The notes: generated by a model not told the origin, from the sequence alone. A DNA stretch of 64,000 bases from Streptomyces sp. WAC 01529 (GCF_003945545.1 NZ_CP029617.1:7281001-7345000); one strand, 5' to 3'; positions 43,886 through 53,968 are shown, numbered from the stretch's first letter. Numbers and translations: made by a program.

Positions 43886-44904
43886 CCCAGCCCGCCCCGG
43901 CGGCCGAGGCCGCCGCCCGCAAGACCGCGCCCGCCGACAGCGGCGGCAGCCCGTGGCGCGCCACGCTGGCCCGCGCCGACCTCCGCACGCTCTCGCTGGT
44001 CGGCGTGCTCGCCGCGCTGATCCTGATCGGCGGCGTCACCCAGCCCGACTCGTTCCTTGACACCGACAACCTCCAGCTGATCCTCACCCAGGCCTCCGTC
44101 ATCGGCGTCGTCACCGTCGGCATGACGTTCGTGATCATCTCCGGCGGCATCGATCTGTCGGTCGGCGCGATCGTCGCGCTCGCCTCGGTGTGGGCCACGA
44201 CGGTCGCCACCCAGGAGTACGGCTTCGCGGGCATCCTCTTCACCGCCGTGGTGGTCGGCATGGGGTGCGGCCTGGTCAACGGCGCGCTCATCGCGTACGG
44301 CGGGGTAGTGCCGTTCATCGCCACCCTCGCCATGCTGGCGGCGGGGCGCGGGCTCGCCCTCCAGATCACCGACGGCAAGACCCAGATGGTCACCGTCGAC
44401 GGGGTGTTGCGACTCGGCGAGCGCGACTCCTACGTCCTTGGCATCCCCCCGCTCGTCCTGGTCTTCGCCGCCGTCACCGTCGTCGGCTGGCTGCTGCTGA
44501 ACCGCACCACCTTCGGCCGGCGCTCCGTCGCGGTCGGCGGCAACGCGGAAGCGGCGCGCCTCGCGGGCATCGACGTACGCAGACAGCGGCTGTATCTGTA
44601 TCTGCTCTCCGGGCTGTGCTGCGGCATCGCGGCGTTCCTGCTGATCGTCCTCGCCGGATCGGGCCAGAACACCAACGGCAACCTGTACGAGCTGGACGCC
44701 ATCGCCGCCGCGATCATCGGCGGCACCCTGCTCAGCGGCGGCCGGGGCACCATCACCGGCTCGGTGCTCGGCGTACTGATCTTCACCACGATCACCAACA
44801 TCTTCGCGCTCAACAATCTGGAGACCGCCACCCAGCAGATCGCCAAGGGGGCGATCATCGTCGCCGCGGTGCTGGTCCAACGACGCACGGCAACCACTCC
44901 TTGA
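43882..44904 (+). CDS. Sugar ABC transporter permease (RbsC type)
   Basis: The 340-residue protein has about ten membrane helices and the ribose/xylose permease features MTFVIISGGIDLSVGAIVAL and FGRRSVAVGGNAEAARLAGID (the cytoplasmic coupling region). It forms the channel of the importer. It overlaps the ATPase gene (ATGA) and ends in the first copy of a 20-bp triple repeat. The binding protein follows 56 bp on. Confidence 0.92.
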   Translation: MTQPAPAAEAAARKTAPADSGGSPWRATLARADLRTLSLVGVLAALILIGGVTQPDSFLDTDNLQLILTQASVIGVVTVGMTFVIISGGIDLSVGAIVALASVWATTVATQEYGFAGILFTAVVVGMGCGLVNGALIAYGGVVPFIATLAMLAAGRGLALQITDGKTQMVTVDGVLRLGERDSYVLGIPPLVLVFAAVTVVGWLLLNRTTFGRRSVAVGGNAEAARLAGIDVRRQRLYLYLLSGLCCGIAAFLLIVLAGSGQNTNGNLYELDAIAAAIIGGTLLSGGRGTITGSVLGVLIFTTITNIFALNNLETATQQIAKGAIIVAAVLVQRRTATTP

Positions 44905-44948
44905 GACCGGCAACCACTTCTTGAGACCGGCATCCACCGTCTGAGCTG
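44889..44948 (+). repeat. Three 20-bp repeats at the permease stop codon
   Basis: GGCAACCACTCCTTGAGACC (44889-44908), GGCAACCACTTCTTGAGACC (44909-44928) and a diverged third copy (44929-44948). The permease TGA (44902-44904) lies in copy 1; copy 2 repeats the same TGA in phase-shifted context. Confidence 0.92.
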
Positions 44949-44960
44949 AGGGGTACACCC

Positions 44961-46001
44961 ATGCCATCCCACACGAGCCGCAGAGGCCTCCTGTTCGGAG
45001 CCGCCGCGCTCTCCTCCGGAGCCTTCCTGGCGGGCTGCACCAGCAACGACCCCAAGGAGGAGGGCTCGAACGACAAGGACCAGCAGGTCGCCGACGACAA
45101 GCCGGGCAAGAAGGTCACCATCGGCTTCGCCGGGCCGCAGGCCGACCACGGCTGGCTCAACGCCATCAACGACAACGCCAAGGAGCGGGCGGAGAAGTAC
45201 TCCGACGTCACCCTGGAGGCCACCGAGGGCTCGAACGACACCGCCACGCAGATCGGCCAGGTCGAGACGCTCATCAACAAGAAGGTCGACGTCCTGGTGA
45301 TCCTGCCCGCCGACGGCAAGGCGCTCACCCAGGTCGGTCTGAAGGCCATGAAGGCGGGCATCCCCGTCGTCAACCTCGACCGCGTCTTCGCCTCCCCGCA
45401 GGCCTACCGCTGCTGGATCGGCGGCGACAACTACGGCATGGGCCTGAGCGCCGGCCACTACATCGGCGAGAAGCTCAAGGACAGGAAGAACGCCCGCGTG
45501 GTGGAGCTGGCCGGGCTCGACAACCTCGAACTGACCAAGCAGCGCACCAAGGGCTTCGACGACGCCCTCAAGAACTACCCGAACATCAAGAAGGTCGCCC
45601 GCCAGGCCGCCGAGTTCACCGTCGAGTCGGGCCAGTCGAAGATGTCCCAGCTCCTCCAGGCGCAGAAGGACTTCGACGCGCTGTGGAACCACGACGACGA
45701 CCAGGGCGTGGGCGCCCTGCGCGCGATCAAGCAGGCGGGCAGGGACGACTTCCTGATGGTCGGCGGCGCGGGCGCGCTCTCCGCCTTCCAGGCCATCGAG
45801 TCGGACGACAGCGTCCTGAAGGCCACCGTCCTGTACCCGCCCACCATGGCCGCCTCCGCGATCGACCTGGCGCGCGCCCTCGGGCAGGGCAAGGGCGTCA
45901 GCGGCATGGCGGAGTTCGAGATCCCGTCCTTCGTCACCTGCTACTCCGCCGTGGTCGACAAGGACAACGTCGACCAGTACATGTCCACCGGCTTCAAGTG
46001 A
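44961..46001 (+). CDS. Sugar ABC transporter substrate-binding lipoprotein
   Basis: The 346-residue protein has a signal with twin arginines (Arg7-Arg8, SRRGLLFG) and a lipobox LAGC (Cys26), so it may be a Tat-exported lipoprotein. The mature part is a periplasmic-binding-protein-like type 1 sugar domain (TIGFAGPQADHGWLNAIND, VDVLVILPADGKAL). It captures the sugar and hands it to the importer. A charged Lys/Asp/Glu linker lies after the lipid anchor. It is the third gene of the ABC operon. Ligand unknown, but the downstream enzymes suggest a glycoside or its oxidised form. Confidence 0.92.
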   Translation: MPSHTSRRGLLFGAAALSSGAFLAGCTSNDPKEEGSNDKDQQVADDKPGKKVTIGFAGPQADHGWLNAINDNAKERAEKYSDVTLEATEGSNDTATQIGQVETLINKKVDVLVILPADGKALTQVGLKAMKAGIPVVNLDRVFASPQAYRCWIGGDNYGMGLSAGHYIGEKLKDRKNARVVELAGLDNLELTKQRTKGFDDALKNYPNIKKVARQAAEFTVESGQSKMSQLLQAQKDFDALWNHDDDQGVGALRAIKQAGRDDFLMVGGAGALSAFQAIESDDSVLKATVLYPPTMAASAIDLARALGQGKGVSGMAEFEIPSFVTCYSAVVDKDNVDQYMSTGFK

Positions 46002-46052
46002 TGCGCGTGTCCGCACCCCCCACCGAGCGTCGACGACGAGGAGGAGTACCGC

Positions 46053-47273
46053 ATGCGTGAGACGGAAGCGTCCGGCCCCGGGGCCGATTCCAAGGCGGCG
46101 GGGAAGCGGCCGCTGGGAGTGGGCATGGTCGGGTACGCCTTCATGGGCGCCGCCCACTCCCAGGGCTGGCGCACGGTGGGGCGCGTCTTCGACCTGCCGG
46201 TCGATCCGGTGCTCGCGGCCGTCTGCGGGCGCGACGCGGGCGCCGTGCGCGCCGCCGCCGACCGGCTCGGCTGGGCCGCCGCCGAGACCGACTGGCGGGC
46301 TCTGATCGCCCGGGACGACGTCGACCTCGTCGACATCTGCACCCCCGGCGACAGCCACGCGGAGATCGCCGTCGCGGCCCTGGAGGCGGGCAAGCACGTA
46401 CTGTGCGAGAAGCCGCTGGCGAACACCGTCGAGGAGGCCGAGGCGATGGCCGAGGCCGCCGAACGGGCCCGCGCCCGGGGGCAGGTGGCCATGGTCGGCT
46501 TCAACTACCGGCGCGTGCCCGCCCTCGCGCTCGCCCGGCGGATGGTCGCCCAAGGGCGGCTCGGAGCACTGCGGCACGTGCGCCTGACGTACCTTCAGGA
46601 CTGGCTGGTGGACGCCGACTTCCCGCTCACCTGGCGGCTGATCAAGGAGCACGCGGGCTCAGGGGCGCTGGGTGACCTGGGGGCGCACATCGTCGACCTC
46701 GCACAGTATCTGGCGGGGGAGCAGGTGGCCGGAGTGTCCGCGCTCACCGAGACCTTCGTACGCGAACGGCCGCTGCTGGAGGGCGCTTCCAGCGGGCTCA
46801 CCGCGTCGGGCGGCACGCGGCGCGGCACGGTCACGGTGGACGACGCGGCCGTCTTCACCGGCCGCTTTCCCTCCGGCGCGCTCGCCTCCTTCGAGGCGAC
46901 GCGTTTCGCGGCGGGCCGCAAGAACGCGCTGCGCCTCGAACTGAACGGCTCGAAGGGCTCGTTGGCCTTCGACCTGGAGCGACTGAACGAGCTCTCCTTC
47001 CACGACCACACCGAGCCCGCCGCGTCCTCCGGCTTCCGCCGGATCCTGGTGACCGAACCGGAGCACCCGTACCTGGACGCCTGGTGGCCGCCCGGCCACG
47101 GCCTCGGCTACGAGCACACCTTCGTGCACCAGGCCCGCGACCTGCTGCACGCCATCGCCACCGGGACGCGGCCCGAACCGTCCTTCGCCGACGGGCTCTG
47201 CGTGCAGCGGGTGCTCGCGGCGGTGGAGGAGAGCGCGGCGAAGAACTCCGTGTACACCCTGATCCCCACGTGA
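46053..47273 (+). CDS. Gfo/Idh/MocA-family oxidoreductase
   Basis: The 406-residue protein has the N-terminal Rossmann fold (VGMVGYAFMGAAHSQGW) and the CEKPLANT motif whose Lys is catalytic, followed by the open beta-sheet domain. It would oxidise or reduce a sugar using NAD(P), probably at C3 in a 3-keto pathway given its neighbours. GGAGGAGT precedes ATG 46053. It is the fourth gene after the importer, and the isomerase gene follows after 77 bp. Confidence 0.9.
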   Translation: MRETEASGPGADSKAAGKRPLGVGMVGYAFMGAAHSQGWRTVGRVFDLPVDPVLAAVCGRDAGAVRAAADRLGWAAAETDWRALIARDDVDLVDICTPGDSHAEIAVAALEAGKHVLCEKPLANTVEEAEAMAEAAERARARGQVAMVGFNYRRVPALALARRMVAQGRLGALRHVRLTYLQDWLVDADFPLTWRLIKEHAGSGALGDLGAHIVDLAQYLAGEQVAGVSALTETFVRERPLLEGASSGLTASGGTRRGTVTVDDAAVFTGRFPSGALASFEATRFAAGRKNALRLELNGSKGSLAFDLERLNELSFHDHTEPAASSGFRRILVTEPEHPYLDAWWPPGHGLGYEHTFVHQARDLLHAIATGTRPEPSFADGLCVQRVLAAVEESAAKNSVYTLIPT

Positions 47274-47350
47274 TCGCCACCTGATCCCGACCCGACCCCG
47301 ACTGGGTGCCCGCCGCGTACCCACGCCCTTGCTCTTGAGGAGGCCCGGAC

Positions 47351-48355
<1,005 letters not shown>

Positions 48356-48368
48356 GCCTCTCCCCGCT

Positions 48369-48434
48369 GTTTGTCCAGTGACGGGAAAAAGCTGAACTTC
48401 CGTGCCGCGTAAGGGCTATCCGCCCGGGACAAAC
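48369..48434. promoter_or_regulatory. Spaced inverted repeat before the secreted dehydrogenase gene
   Basis: GTTTGTCC (48369-48376) and GGACAAAC (48427-48434) are perfect inverted 8-mers, 50 bp apart. Further on, a direct repeat CAGGAC flanks ATAAAT (48458-48475), a possible -10 area. The 198-bp gap suggests a separate promoter for the two secreted enzymes. Confidence 0.35.
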
Positions 48435-48553
48435 GTGGCTACCGTCCCTGATGTGTACAGGACATAAATCAGGACACGAAGGTCCGGGGTGACGGCGCAC
48501 CCCGGCGCACGGCGCACACACCCGCGTACGACCGTCCCCTCCGGAGGAACCCC

Positions 48554-51040
48554 GTGCACAGGAAACGCCCGAGACTTCGCCACCAAGCCCTCGCCCTGCT
48601 CACCGGCGCGCTGCTCACCGGTGCCTCGCTGACCCTCGCCGTACCCACGGCCGGGGCCGTCCCCGCCGACCCGCCCGCGGCGGCCGCCCCCGCCGCGGAG
48701 GACTTCCAGCAGGTCACCCTCGCCAAGGGCGAGCCGGAGGTCGGCGAGCCCATGACGCTCTCCGTGCTGCCGGACCGCTCGGTCCTGCACACGAGCCGCG
48801 ACGGCACGCTGCGCCTCACGGACCCCGCGGGCAACACCAGGATCGCGGGCAAGATCCCCGTGTACACGCACGACGAGGAGGGACTGCAAGGCGTCGCCAT
48901 CGACCCGGAGTTCAGCGAGAACCGCGCGATTTTCCTCTACTACGCGCCGCCGCTCGACACCCCGGCGGGCGACGCCCCGGAGAACGGCACGGCCGAGGAC
49001 TTCAAGAGGTTCGACGGCGTCAACCGCCTCTCCCGCTTCGTCCTCAAGGCCGACGGGACCCTGGACAACGCCAGCGAGAAGAAGGTCCTCGACGTCCCCG
49101 CGAGCCGCGGCATCTGCTGCCACGTCGGCGGCGACATCGACTTCGACAAGGAGGGCAACCTCTACCTCTCGACGGGCGACGACTCCAACCCCTTCGCCTC
49201 CGACGGCTTCACGCCCATCGACGAGCGCCCCGGCCGCAACCCCGCGTACGACGCACGGCGCAGCGCGGGCAACACCAACGACCTGCGCGGCAAGATCCTG
49301 CGCATCAAGGTCGCCGACGACGGCTCGTACACGGTCCCGGACGGCAACCTCTTCGCCAAGGGCACCGAGAAGACCCGCCCCGAGATCTACGCCATGGGCT
49401 TCCGCAACCCCTTCCGGATGAGCGTCGACAAGCCCACCGGCACCGTCTACGTCGGCGACTACGGTCCCGACGCGGGAGCGGCCGACCCCAAGCGCGGCCC
49501 CGCCGGCCAGGTCGAGTTCGCCCGCGTGACCAAGCCCGGCAACTTCGGCTGGCCGTTCTGCACCGGCAAGAACGACGCCTACGTCGACTACGACTTCGCC
49601 ACCGGCACCTCCGGCGCCCCCTTCGACTGCGCCAAGCCCAAGAACGACTCGCCCCACAACACCGGGCTCACCGACCTCCCGCCCGCCCAGGAAGCGTGGA
49701 TTCCGTACGACGGCGGTTCCGTCCCCGAGTTCGGCTCGGGCTCCGAGTCCCCGATGGCCGGACCCGTCTACCGCTACGACGCGCAGAACTCCTCCCCGGT
49801 CAAGTTCCCCGAGGCGTACGACGGTGACTTCTTCGCCGGCGAGTTCGGCAGGCGCTGGATCAAACGCATCGAGCAGGGGGCCGACGGCACGGTCTCGAAG
49901 ATCAACCCGTTCCCGTGGACGGGCACCCAGGTGATGGACATGGAGTTCGGCCCCGACGGCGCGCTCTACGTCCTCGACTACGGCACCGCCTGGTTCGGCG
50001 GCGACGAGAACTCCGGTCTCTTCCGCATCGAGAACGCCACGACGGGGCACTCCCCGGTCGTCGAGGCGAGCGCGTCGGTGACCAGCGGCCAGGCCCCGCT
50101 GCGGACCAAGTTCACCGCGAAGGCCACGGACGCCGACGGCGGCACGCTGACCTACTCCTGGGACTTCGGCGACGGCGGCAAGTCCACCCAGCAGAACCCC
50201 ACGTACACGTACAAGAAGAACGGCGTCTACACGGCGACCGTGACCGTCAAGGACTCCACCGGCCGCACCGGATCGGCCAGCGCGCACATCACCGTCGGCA
50301 ACACCGCGCCCAAGGTGACCCTGGAACTCCCCGGTGACGGCCAGCTGTTCACCTTCGGCGACAAGGTGCCGTTCAAGGTCAAGGTGACCGACCCGGAAGA
50401 CGGCCCCGTCGACTGCGCCAAGGTCAAGGTCACGCACATCCTCGGCCATGACAGCCACGGCCACCCCGTCACCTCGGCCAACGGCTGCTCGGGCACCCTC
50501 CAGACGTCGGCGGACGGCGAGCACGACCCGAACGCCAACATCTTCGGGGTGTTCGACGCCGAGTACACCGACAAGGGCGCGAACGGCCAGCCCGCGCTGA
50601 CCACCCACGACCAGAACGTCGTCCAGCCCAAACACCGCCAGGCCGAGCACTACGGCGACGCCAAGGGCGTGTCCGTCGTCAACCACACCCCGGCGCACGG
50701 CGGAAAGACCGTCGGCGACATCCACCACGGCGACTGGATCTCCTTCAAGCCGTACATCCTCGCCGACGCCACCAAGCTGACCGCACGGGTCGCCTCGGCC
50801 GGATCCGGCGGCACGCTGGAGGTCCGCAGCGGCTCGGTCCGCGGCAGGCTGCTCGGCACGGCGAAGGTCGAGCCGACCGGTTCGTGGGAGACGTACAAGG
50901 ACGTGAGTACGCCCCTCACCCGGGCGCCGTCGAAGACCACGACGCTGTACCTGGTCTTCAAGGGCAAGGGGACGGGAGCGCTGTACGACGTGGACGACTT
51001 CACGTTCACGACCAGGGCCGCCACCGGTGGTAAGGGGTGA
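48554..51040 (+). CDS. Secreted glucose/sorbosone dehydrogenase with PKD and CBM6-like modules
   Basis: The 828-residue protein has a signal peptide (about 1-36). The GSDH-family propeller (about 48-495) shows GLQGVAIDP, GGDIDFDKEGNLYLSTGDD, MGFRNPFRMSVD and YVLDYGTAW. A PKD domain follows (about 500-583, YSWDFGDGG), then an Ig-like stretch, and a CBM6-type carbohydrate module (about 690-825). PQQ is the cofactor of the best known members, and pqq genes are in this window, but some GSDH proteins do not use it. It would oxidise a polymeric or glycosidic sugar outside the cell. GTG 48554 follows CGGAGGAA. It overlaps the next gene by four bases. Confidence 0.87.
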   Translation: MHRKRPRLRHQALALLTGALLTGASLTLAVPTAGAVPADPPAAAAPAAEDFQQVTLAKGEPEVGEPMTLSVLPDRSVLHTSRDGTLRLTDPAGNTRIAGKIPVYTHDEEGLQGVAIDPEFSENRAIFLYYAPPLDTPAGDAPENGTAEDFKRFDGVNRLSRFVLKADGTLDNASEKKVLDVPASRGICCHVGGDIDFDKEGNLYLSTGDDSNPFASDGFTPIDERPGRNPAYDARRSAGNTNDLRGKILRIKVADDGSYTVPDGNLFAKGTEKTRPEIYAMGFRNPFRMSVDKPTGTVYVGDYGPDAGAADPKRGPAGQVEFARVTKPGNFGWPFCTGKNDAYVDYDFATGTSGAPFDCAKPKNDSPHNTGLTDLPPAQEAWIPYDGGSVPEFGSGSESPMAGPVYRYDAQNSSPVKFPEAYDGDFFAGEFGRRWIKRIEQGADGTVSKINPFPWTGTQVMDMEFGPDGALYVLDYGTAWFGGDENSGLFRIENATTGHSPVVEASASVTSGQAPLRTKFTAKATDADGGTLTYSWDFGDGGKSTQQNPTYTYKKNGVYTATVTVKDSTGRTGSASAHITVGNTAPKVTLELPGDGQLFTFGDKVPFKVKVTDPEDGPVDCAKVKVTHILGHDSHGHPVTSANGCSGTLQTSADGEHDPNANIFGVFDAEYTDKGANGQPALTTHDQNVVQPKHRQAEHYGDAKGVSVVNHTPAHGGKTVGDIHHGDWISFKPYILADATKLTARVASAGSGGTLEVRSGSVRGRLLGTAKVEPTGSWETYKDVSTPLTRAPSKTTTLYLVFKGKGTGALYDVDDFTFTTRAATGGKG

Positions 51041-52479
51041 GGCCGGTGACCGCGACGCGCGGACGGGCACGGCTCCTCACCGCGACGGCGGCCGCCCTGC
51101 TCATCGGGTGCGTGTCGGGGCCCGCCGCCTCTGAACCCGGCACCGGCCGGGCGGCGGGCAAGGACGGTGAGCGCGTCCTCGTCTTCTCCAAGACGGCGGG
51201 CTTCCGGCACGACTCCATCCCCACCGGGATCGCCACCGTCAGGGAACTCGGCGCCGAGGGTGGCTTCACCGTCGACGCGACCGAGGACGCGGGGGCCTTC
51301 ACGGTCAAGAACCTGCGCCGGTACGACGCCGTCGTCTGGCTCTCGACCACGGGCGACGTCCTCGACGCCGCCCAGCAGCGGGCCTTCGAGGGCTACATCC
51401 GGGGCGGCGGCGCCTACGTCGGGGTGCACGCCGCCGCCGACACCGAGTACGACTGGCCCTTCTACGGCGGGCTCGCGGGCGCGTACTTCCAGTCGCACCC
51501 CGCGATCCAGCGGGCGAAGGTCCAGGTGGAGGAGCACGCCCACCCCGCCACGTCCCACCTGGGCGCCGGGGCCTGGGAGCGCACCGACGAGTGGTACGAC
51601 TACCGCTCCAACCCGCGCGAACGGGCCCGTGTCCTCGCCTCGCTCGACGAGTCGTCGTACACGGGCGGCACGATGGGCGACCACCCCATCGCCTGGTGCC
51701 AGAGCGACTACCGGGGCGGCCGCTCCTTCTACACTGGCGGCGGCCACACCAAGGAGTCCTACGCCGAACCGGCCTTCCGCCAACACCTGCTCGGCGGAGT
51801 CCGCTGGGCCACCGGCGCGGCCCAGGCCGACTGCCGCCCCGAGCGGGGCTACACACCCCTCTTCGACGGCAAGGCGGCCTCCCTGGCGGACTGGAAACAG
51901 GCCGGCCCCGGCTCCTTCGCCCTCAAGGAGGACGACGGGACGCTCACGACTGTCGGCGGCATGGGCATGCTCTGGTACGAGCGGCGCGAACTCGGCTCCT
52001 ACTCCCTCAAGCTCGACTGGCGGATGCGCGGCGACGACAACTCCGGCATCTTCGTGGGCTTCCCGGCCTCCGACGACCCCTGGTCGGCCGTGAACAAGGG
52101 ATACGAGATCCAGATCGACGCCACGGACGTCCCCGAGAAGACCACGGGCTCCGTCTACGGCTTCAAATCCGCGGACCTGAAGAGGCGGGACAAGGCGCTG
52201 AACCCGCCGGGGGAGTGGAACACCTACGAGATCCGCGTCGAGGGCGAACGCCTTCGCGTCTACCTCAACGGCGTGAAGATCAACGATTTCACCAACACGG
52301 ACCCGGCGCGGAGCCTGCGCCAAGGGCACATCGGCCTCCAGAACCATGGCGACACCGATGAGGTCTCCTTCCGGAACGTCCGGGTGAAGGAGCTGAGGGC
52401 GCTGAGCGGGCTGAGGGGGCTGAGCGGGCTGAAGGGCTCGCCCTCCGCCGCCTCGGCCCGTCCGGGCGGGGGCCGCTAG
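51037..52479 (+). CDS. Secreted ThuA-domain and DUF1080 (3-keto-disaccharide hydrolase) protein
   Basis: The 480-residue protein has a lipoprotein-like N-terminus (LLIGC, Cys25) and two parts. A ThuA-like class I amidotransferase fold lies at about 45-260 (VLVFSKTAGFRHDSIP, GVHAAADTEYDWPFYGGLAG). A DUF1080 jelly roll lies at about 265-455 (YTPLFDGK, NSGIFVGFP, GEWNTYEIRVEG, GHIGLQNHGD). DUF1080 is the 3-keto-glycoside hydrolase/lyase family. It overlaps the dehydrogenase stop (GTGA) and ends in a Leu-Ser-Gly-Leu repeat tail followed by a strong terminator. Cell-surface cleavage of a 3-keto-glycoside is inferred. Confidence 0.87.
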   Translation: MRPVTATRGRARLLTATAAALLIGCVSGPAASEPGTGRAAGKDGERVLVFSKTAGFRHDSIPTGIATVRELGAEGGFTVDATEDAGAFTVKNLRRYDAVVWLSTTGDVLDAAQQRAFEGYIRGGGAYVGVHAAADTEYDWPFYGGLAGAYFQSHPAIQRAKVQVEEHAHPATSHLGAGAWERTDEWYDYRSNPRERARVLASLDESSYTGGTMGDHPIAWCQSDYRGGRSFYTGGGHTKESYAEPAFRQHLLGGVRWATGAAQADCRPERGYTPLFDGKAASLADWKQAGPGSFALKEDDGTLTTVGGMGMLWYERRELGSYSLKLDWRMRGDDNSGIFVGFPASDDPWSAVNKGYEIQIDATDVPEKTTGSVYGFKSADLKRRDKALNPPGEWNTYEIRVEGERLRVYLNGVKINDFTNTDPARSLRQGHIGLQNHGDTDEVSFRNVRVKELRALSGLRGLSGLKGSPSAASARPGGGR

Positions 52480-52481
52480 AC

Positions 52482-52519
52482 GACGGCGGGCGGAGGACGC
52501 CGGACCTCCGCCCGCCGTC
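52482..52519 (+). terminator. Strong terminator ending the sugar operon
   Basis: GACGGCGGGCGGAGG (52482-52496) pairs with CCTCCGCCCGCCGTC (52505-52519) without mismatch, across an 8-base loop, and TTT follows. It lies just after the DUF1080 stop and before the 11-bp array. Confidence 0.88.
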
Positions 52520-52549
52520 TTTCCCACGGCGCGTCCCGCGCGCCACACG

Positions 52550-52637
52550 TATACCGATCAGCTTCCGATCAGCTTCCGATCGGCGTCCGAGCAGGTTCCC
52601 CTCAGCTTCCGATCACGTTCCCATCAGCTCAGGCAGG
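52550..52637 (+). repeat. Array of 11-bp repeats upstream of the ebo-type cluster
   Basis: Seven to eight units of 11 bp follow GCTTCCGATCA: 52561-52571, 52572-52582, 52583-52593, 52594-52604, 52605-52615, 52616-52626, with a partial unit before and a decayed one after. Units at 52594 and 52616 contain GTTCCCC and GTTCCCA. The array ends in the ribosome binding site. The period is one helical turn, as in PHO boxes (GTTCACC units), but the consensus differs. Confidence 0.85.
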
Positions 52638-52645
52638 AGGCAGCC

Positions 52646-53968
52646 GTGCCCACATACGCGCTCTCTACTTCTTCCGTCGCGACACCCCTCGTCGGGGTCT
52701 GGCTGATCGGCGCGCGAGGTTCGGTTGCGACCACGGCCATCGCGGGGTGCGCGGCAGTGGCGGCCGGACTGCACCCGCCCGTCGGCATGGTGACGGAGAC
52801 GCCGCCCTTCGCGGACTGCGGCCTGCCAACGTTGTCCTCCCTCGTCTTCGGCGGCCACGACACCGCCAACTGCCCCCTGCCCAAACGCGCCGAGGAACTC
52901 GCCGCGGGCGGCGTCCTCCCGTACGGCCTCCCCTCGGCGGTCCACACCGAACTCGCCGCGGCGGACACCGAGATCCGCCCCGGCGGCCCCCTCCCGGGCG
53001 ACACCCGCACCGACGAGCAACTGATCGACACCTTCGCCTCCGACCTACGCGACTTCATCCGCCGCCGGGGCCTTTCACGCCTGGTCGTGATCAACGTGGC
53101 TTCGACGGAACCGGTTGGGGTGGGTGGTGGTGGGGGTTCCGGGGCGGCTTCCGCAGGGGAGCGGGCGGCTTCCTCGGCGGAAGCGGCGGGGGACGGCACC
53201 GGGTCGGCGGAGGCGCTCGGTGGGGTGGACGGCAGTTTTGGCGGCGCGGCGGCTTCGGTGAGGGCGCTGGCCGATTCGGCGAGGGGGCCGGCCGCTTCGG
53301 GGGGCGGGGCACGCTTGCCCGCCAGTTCGCTCTACGCCGCGGCGGCGCTGAGAGCCGGCTGCCCCTACGTGAACTTCACCCCCTCCACAGGCCTGCACCA
53401 CCCCCTCCTCACCGAGGCGGCACTCGCCTCCGGCCTGCCCTACGCGGGCCGGGACGGCAAGACCGGCCAGACCCTCCTGCGCTCGGTGCTCGGCCCGATG
53501 TTCGCCCAGCGTGCCCTCGCCGTACGGGCCTGGTCCGGCACGAACCTCCTGGGCGGCGGCGACGGCGCCGCCCTCGCCGACCCCGCCGCCGCGGCGGCCA
53601 AGAACGCCGGCAAGGAACGCGTCCTCGCAGACACCCTCGGCGCCGCCCCCGAAGGCGAGGTCCACATCGACGACGTCCCCTCCCTCGGTGGCTGGAAGAC
53701 CGCCTGGGACCACATCGCCTTCGACGGCTTCCTCGGCACCCGCATGGTCCTGCAGACCACCTGGCAGGGCTGCGACTCCTCCCTCGCGGCCCCCTTGATC
53801 CTCGACCTCGCCCGCCTGACCTCCCGCGCCCACGAACGCGGCCTGTCCGGCCCCCTCCCCGAACTCGCCTTCTACTTCAAGGACCCGGACGACGGCGCGA
53901 GCGCCGCCCTAGCGGAGCAGTACGGCGCCCTGCTCGCCCTCGCCGACCAGCTGCGGGACGCCCGGTGA
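52646..53968 (+). CDS. Inositol-3-phosphate synthase-like NAD cyclase of the ebo-type cluster
   Basis: The 440-residue protein begins with a Rossmann NAD-binding loop (WLIGARGSVATT, about 19-30). It contains GRDGKTGQT, SGTNLLGGGDG and VHIDDVPSLGGWKTAWDHIAF, counterparts of the MIPS active-site stretches. It would close a hexose 6-phosphate to a cyclitol phosphate, but the true substrate is unknown. Residues about 153-223 are a Gly/Ala/Ser-rich insertion with G-rich coding strand, unlike the C-rich codons around it. GTG 52646 follows GGAGG. It overlaps the prenyltransferase gene by four bases. Classical ebo clusters have a dehydroquinate-synthase-like cyclase (EboD) instead. Confidence 0.82.
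   Translation: MPTYALSTSSVATPLVGVWLIGARGSVATTAIAGCAAVAAGLHPPVGMVTETPPFADCGLPTLSSLVFGGHDTANCPLPKRAEELAAGGVLPYGLPSAVHTELAAADTEIRPGGPLPGDTRTDEQLIDTFASDLRDFIRRRGLSRLVVINVASTEPVGVGGGGGSGAASAGERAASSAEAAGDGTGSAEALGGVDGSFGGAAASVRALADSARGPAASGGGARLPASSLYAAAALRAGCPYVNFTPSTGLHHPLLTEAALASGLPYAGRDGKTGQTLLRSVLGPMFAQRALAVRAWSGTNLLGGGDGAALADPAAAAAKNAGKERVLADTLGAAPEGEVHIDDVPSLGGWKTAWDHIAFDGFLGTRMVLQTTWQGCDSSLAAPLILDLARLTSRAHERGLSGPLPELAFYFKDPDDGASAALAEQYGALLALADQLRDAR

Noticed and set aside
48554..51040. Calling the large GSDH protein a proven PQQ enzyme because pqq genes are in the window
   Set aside because: The pqq operon is 20 kb away and some GSDH-family proteins do not use PQQ; only the dehydrogenase beside pqqE has strong context.
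52594..52626. A definite PHO box
   Set aside because: Only two of the units approach GTTCACC (GTTCCCC, GTTCCCA), and the other units read CTTCCGA. The spacing fits but the consensus does not, so it is kept only as a hypothesis.
52550..52637. CRISPR array
   Set aside because: The 11-bp units are contiguous with no spacers, and no cas genes are present. The same holds for the 8-, 10-, 20-, 21- and 22-bp repeats.
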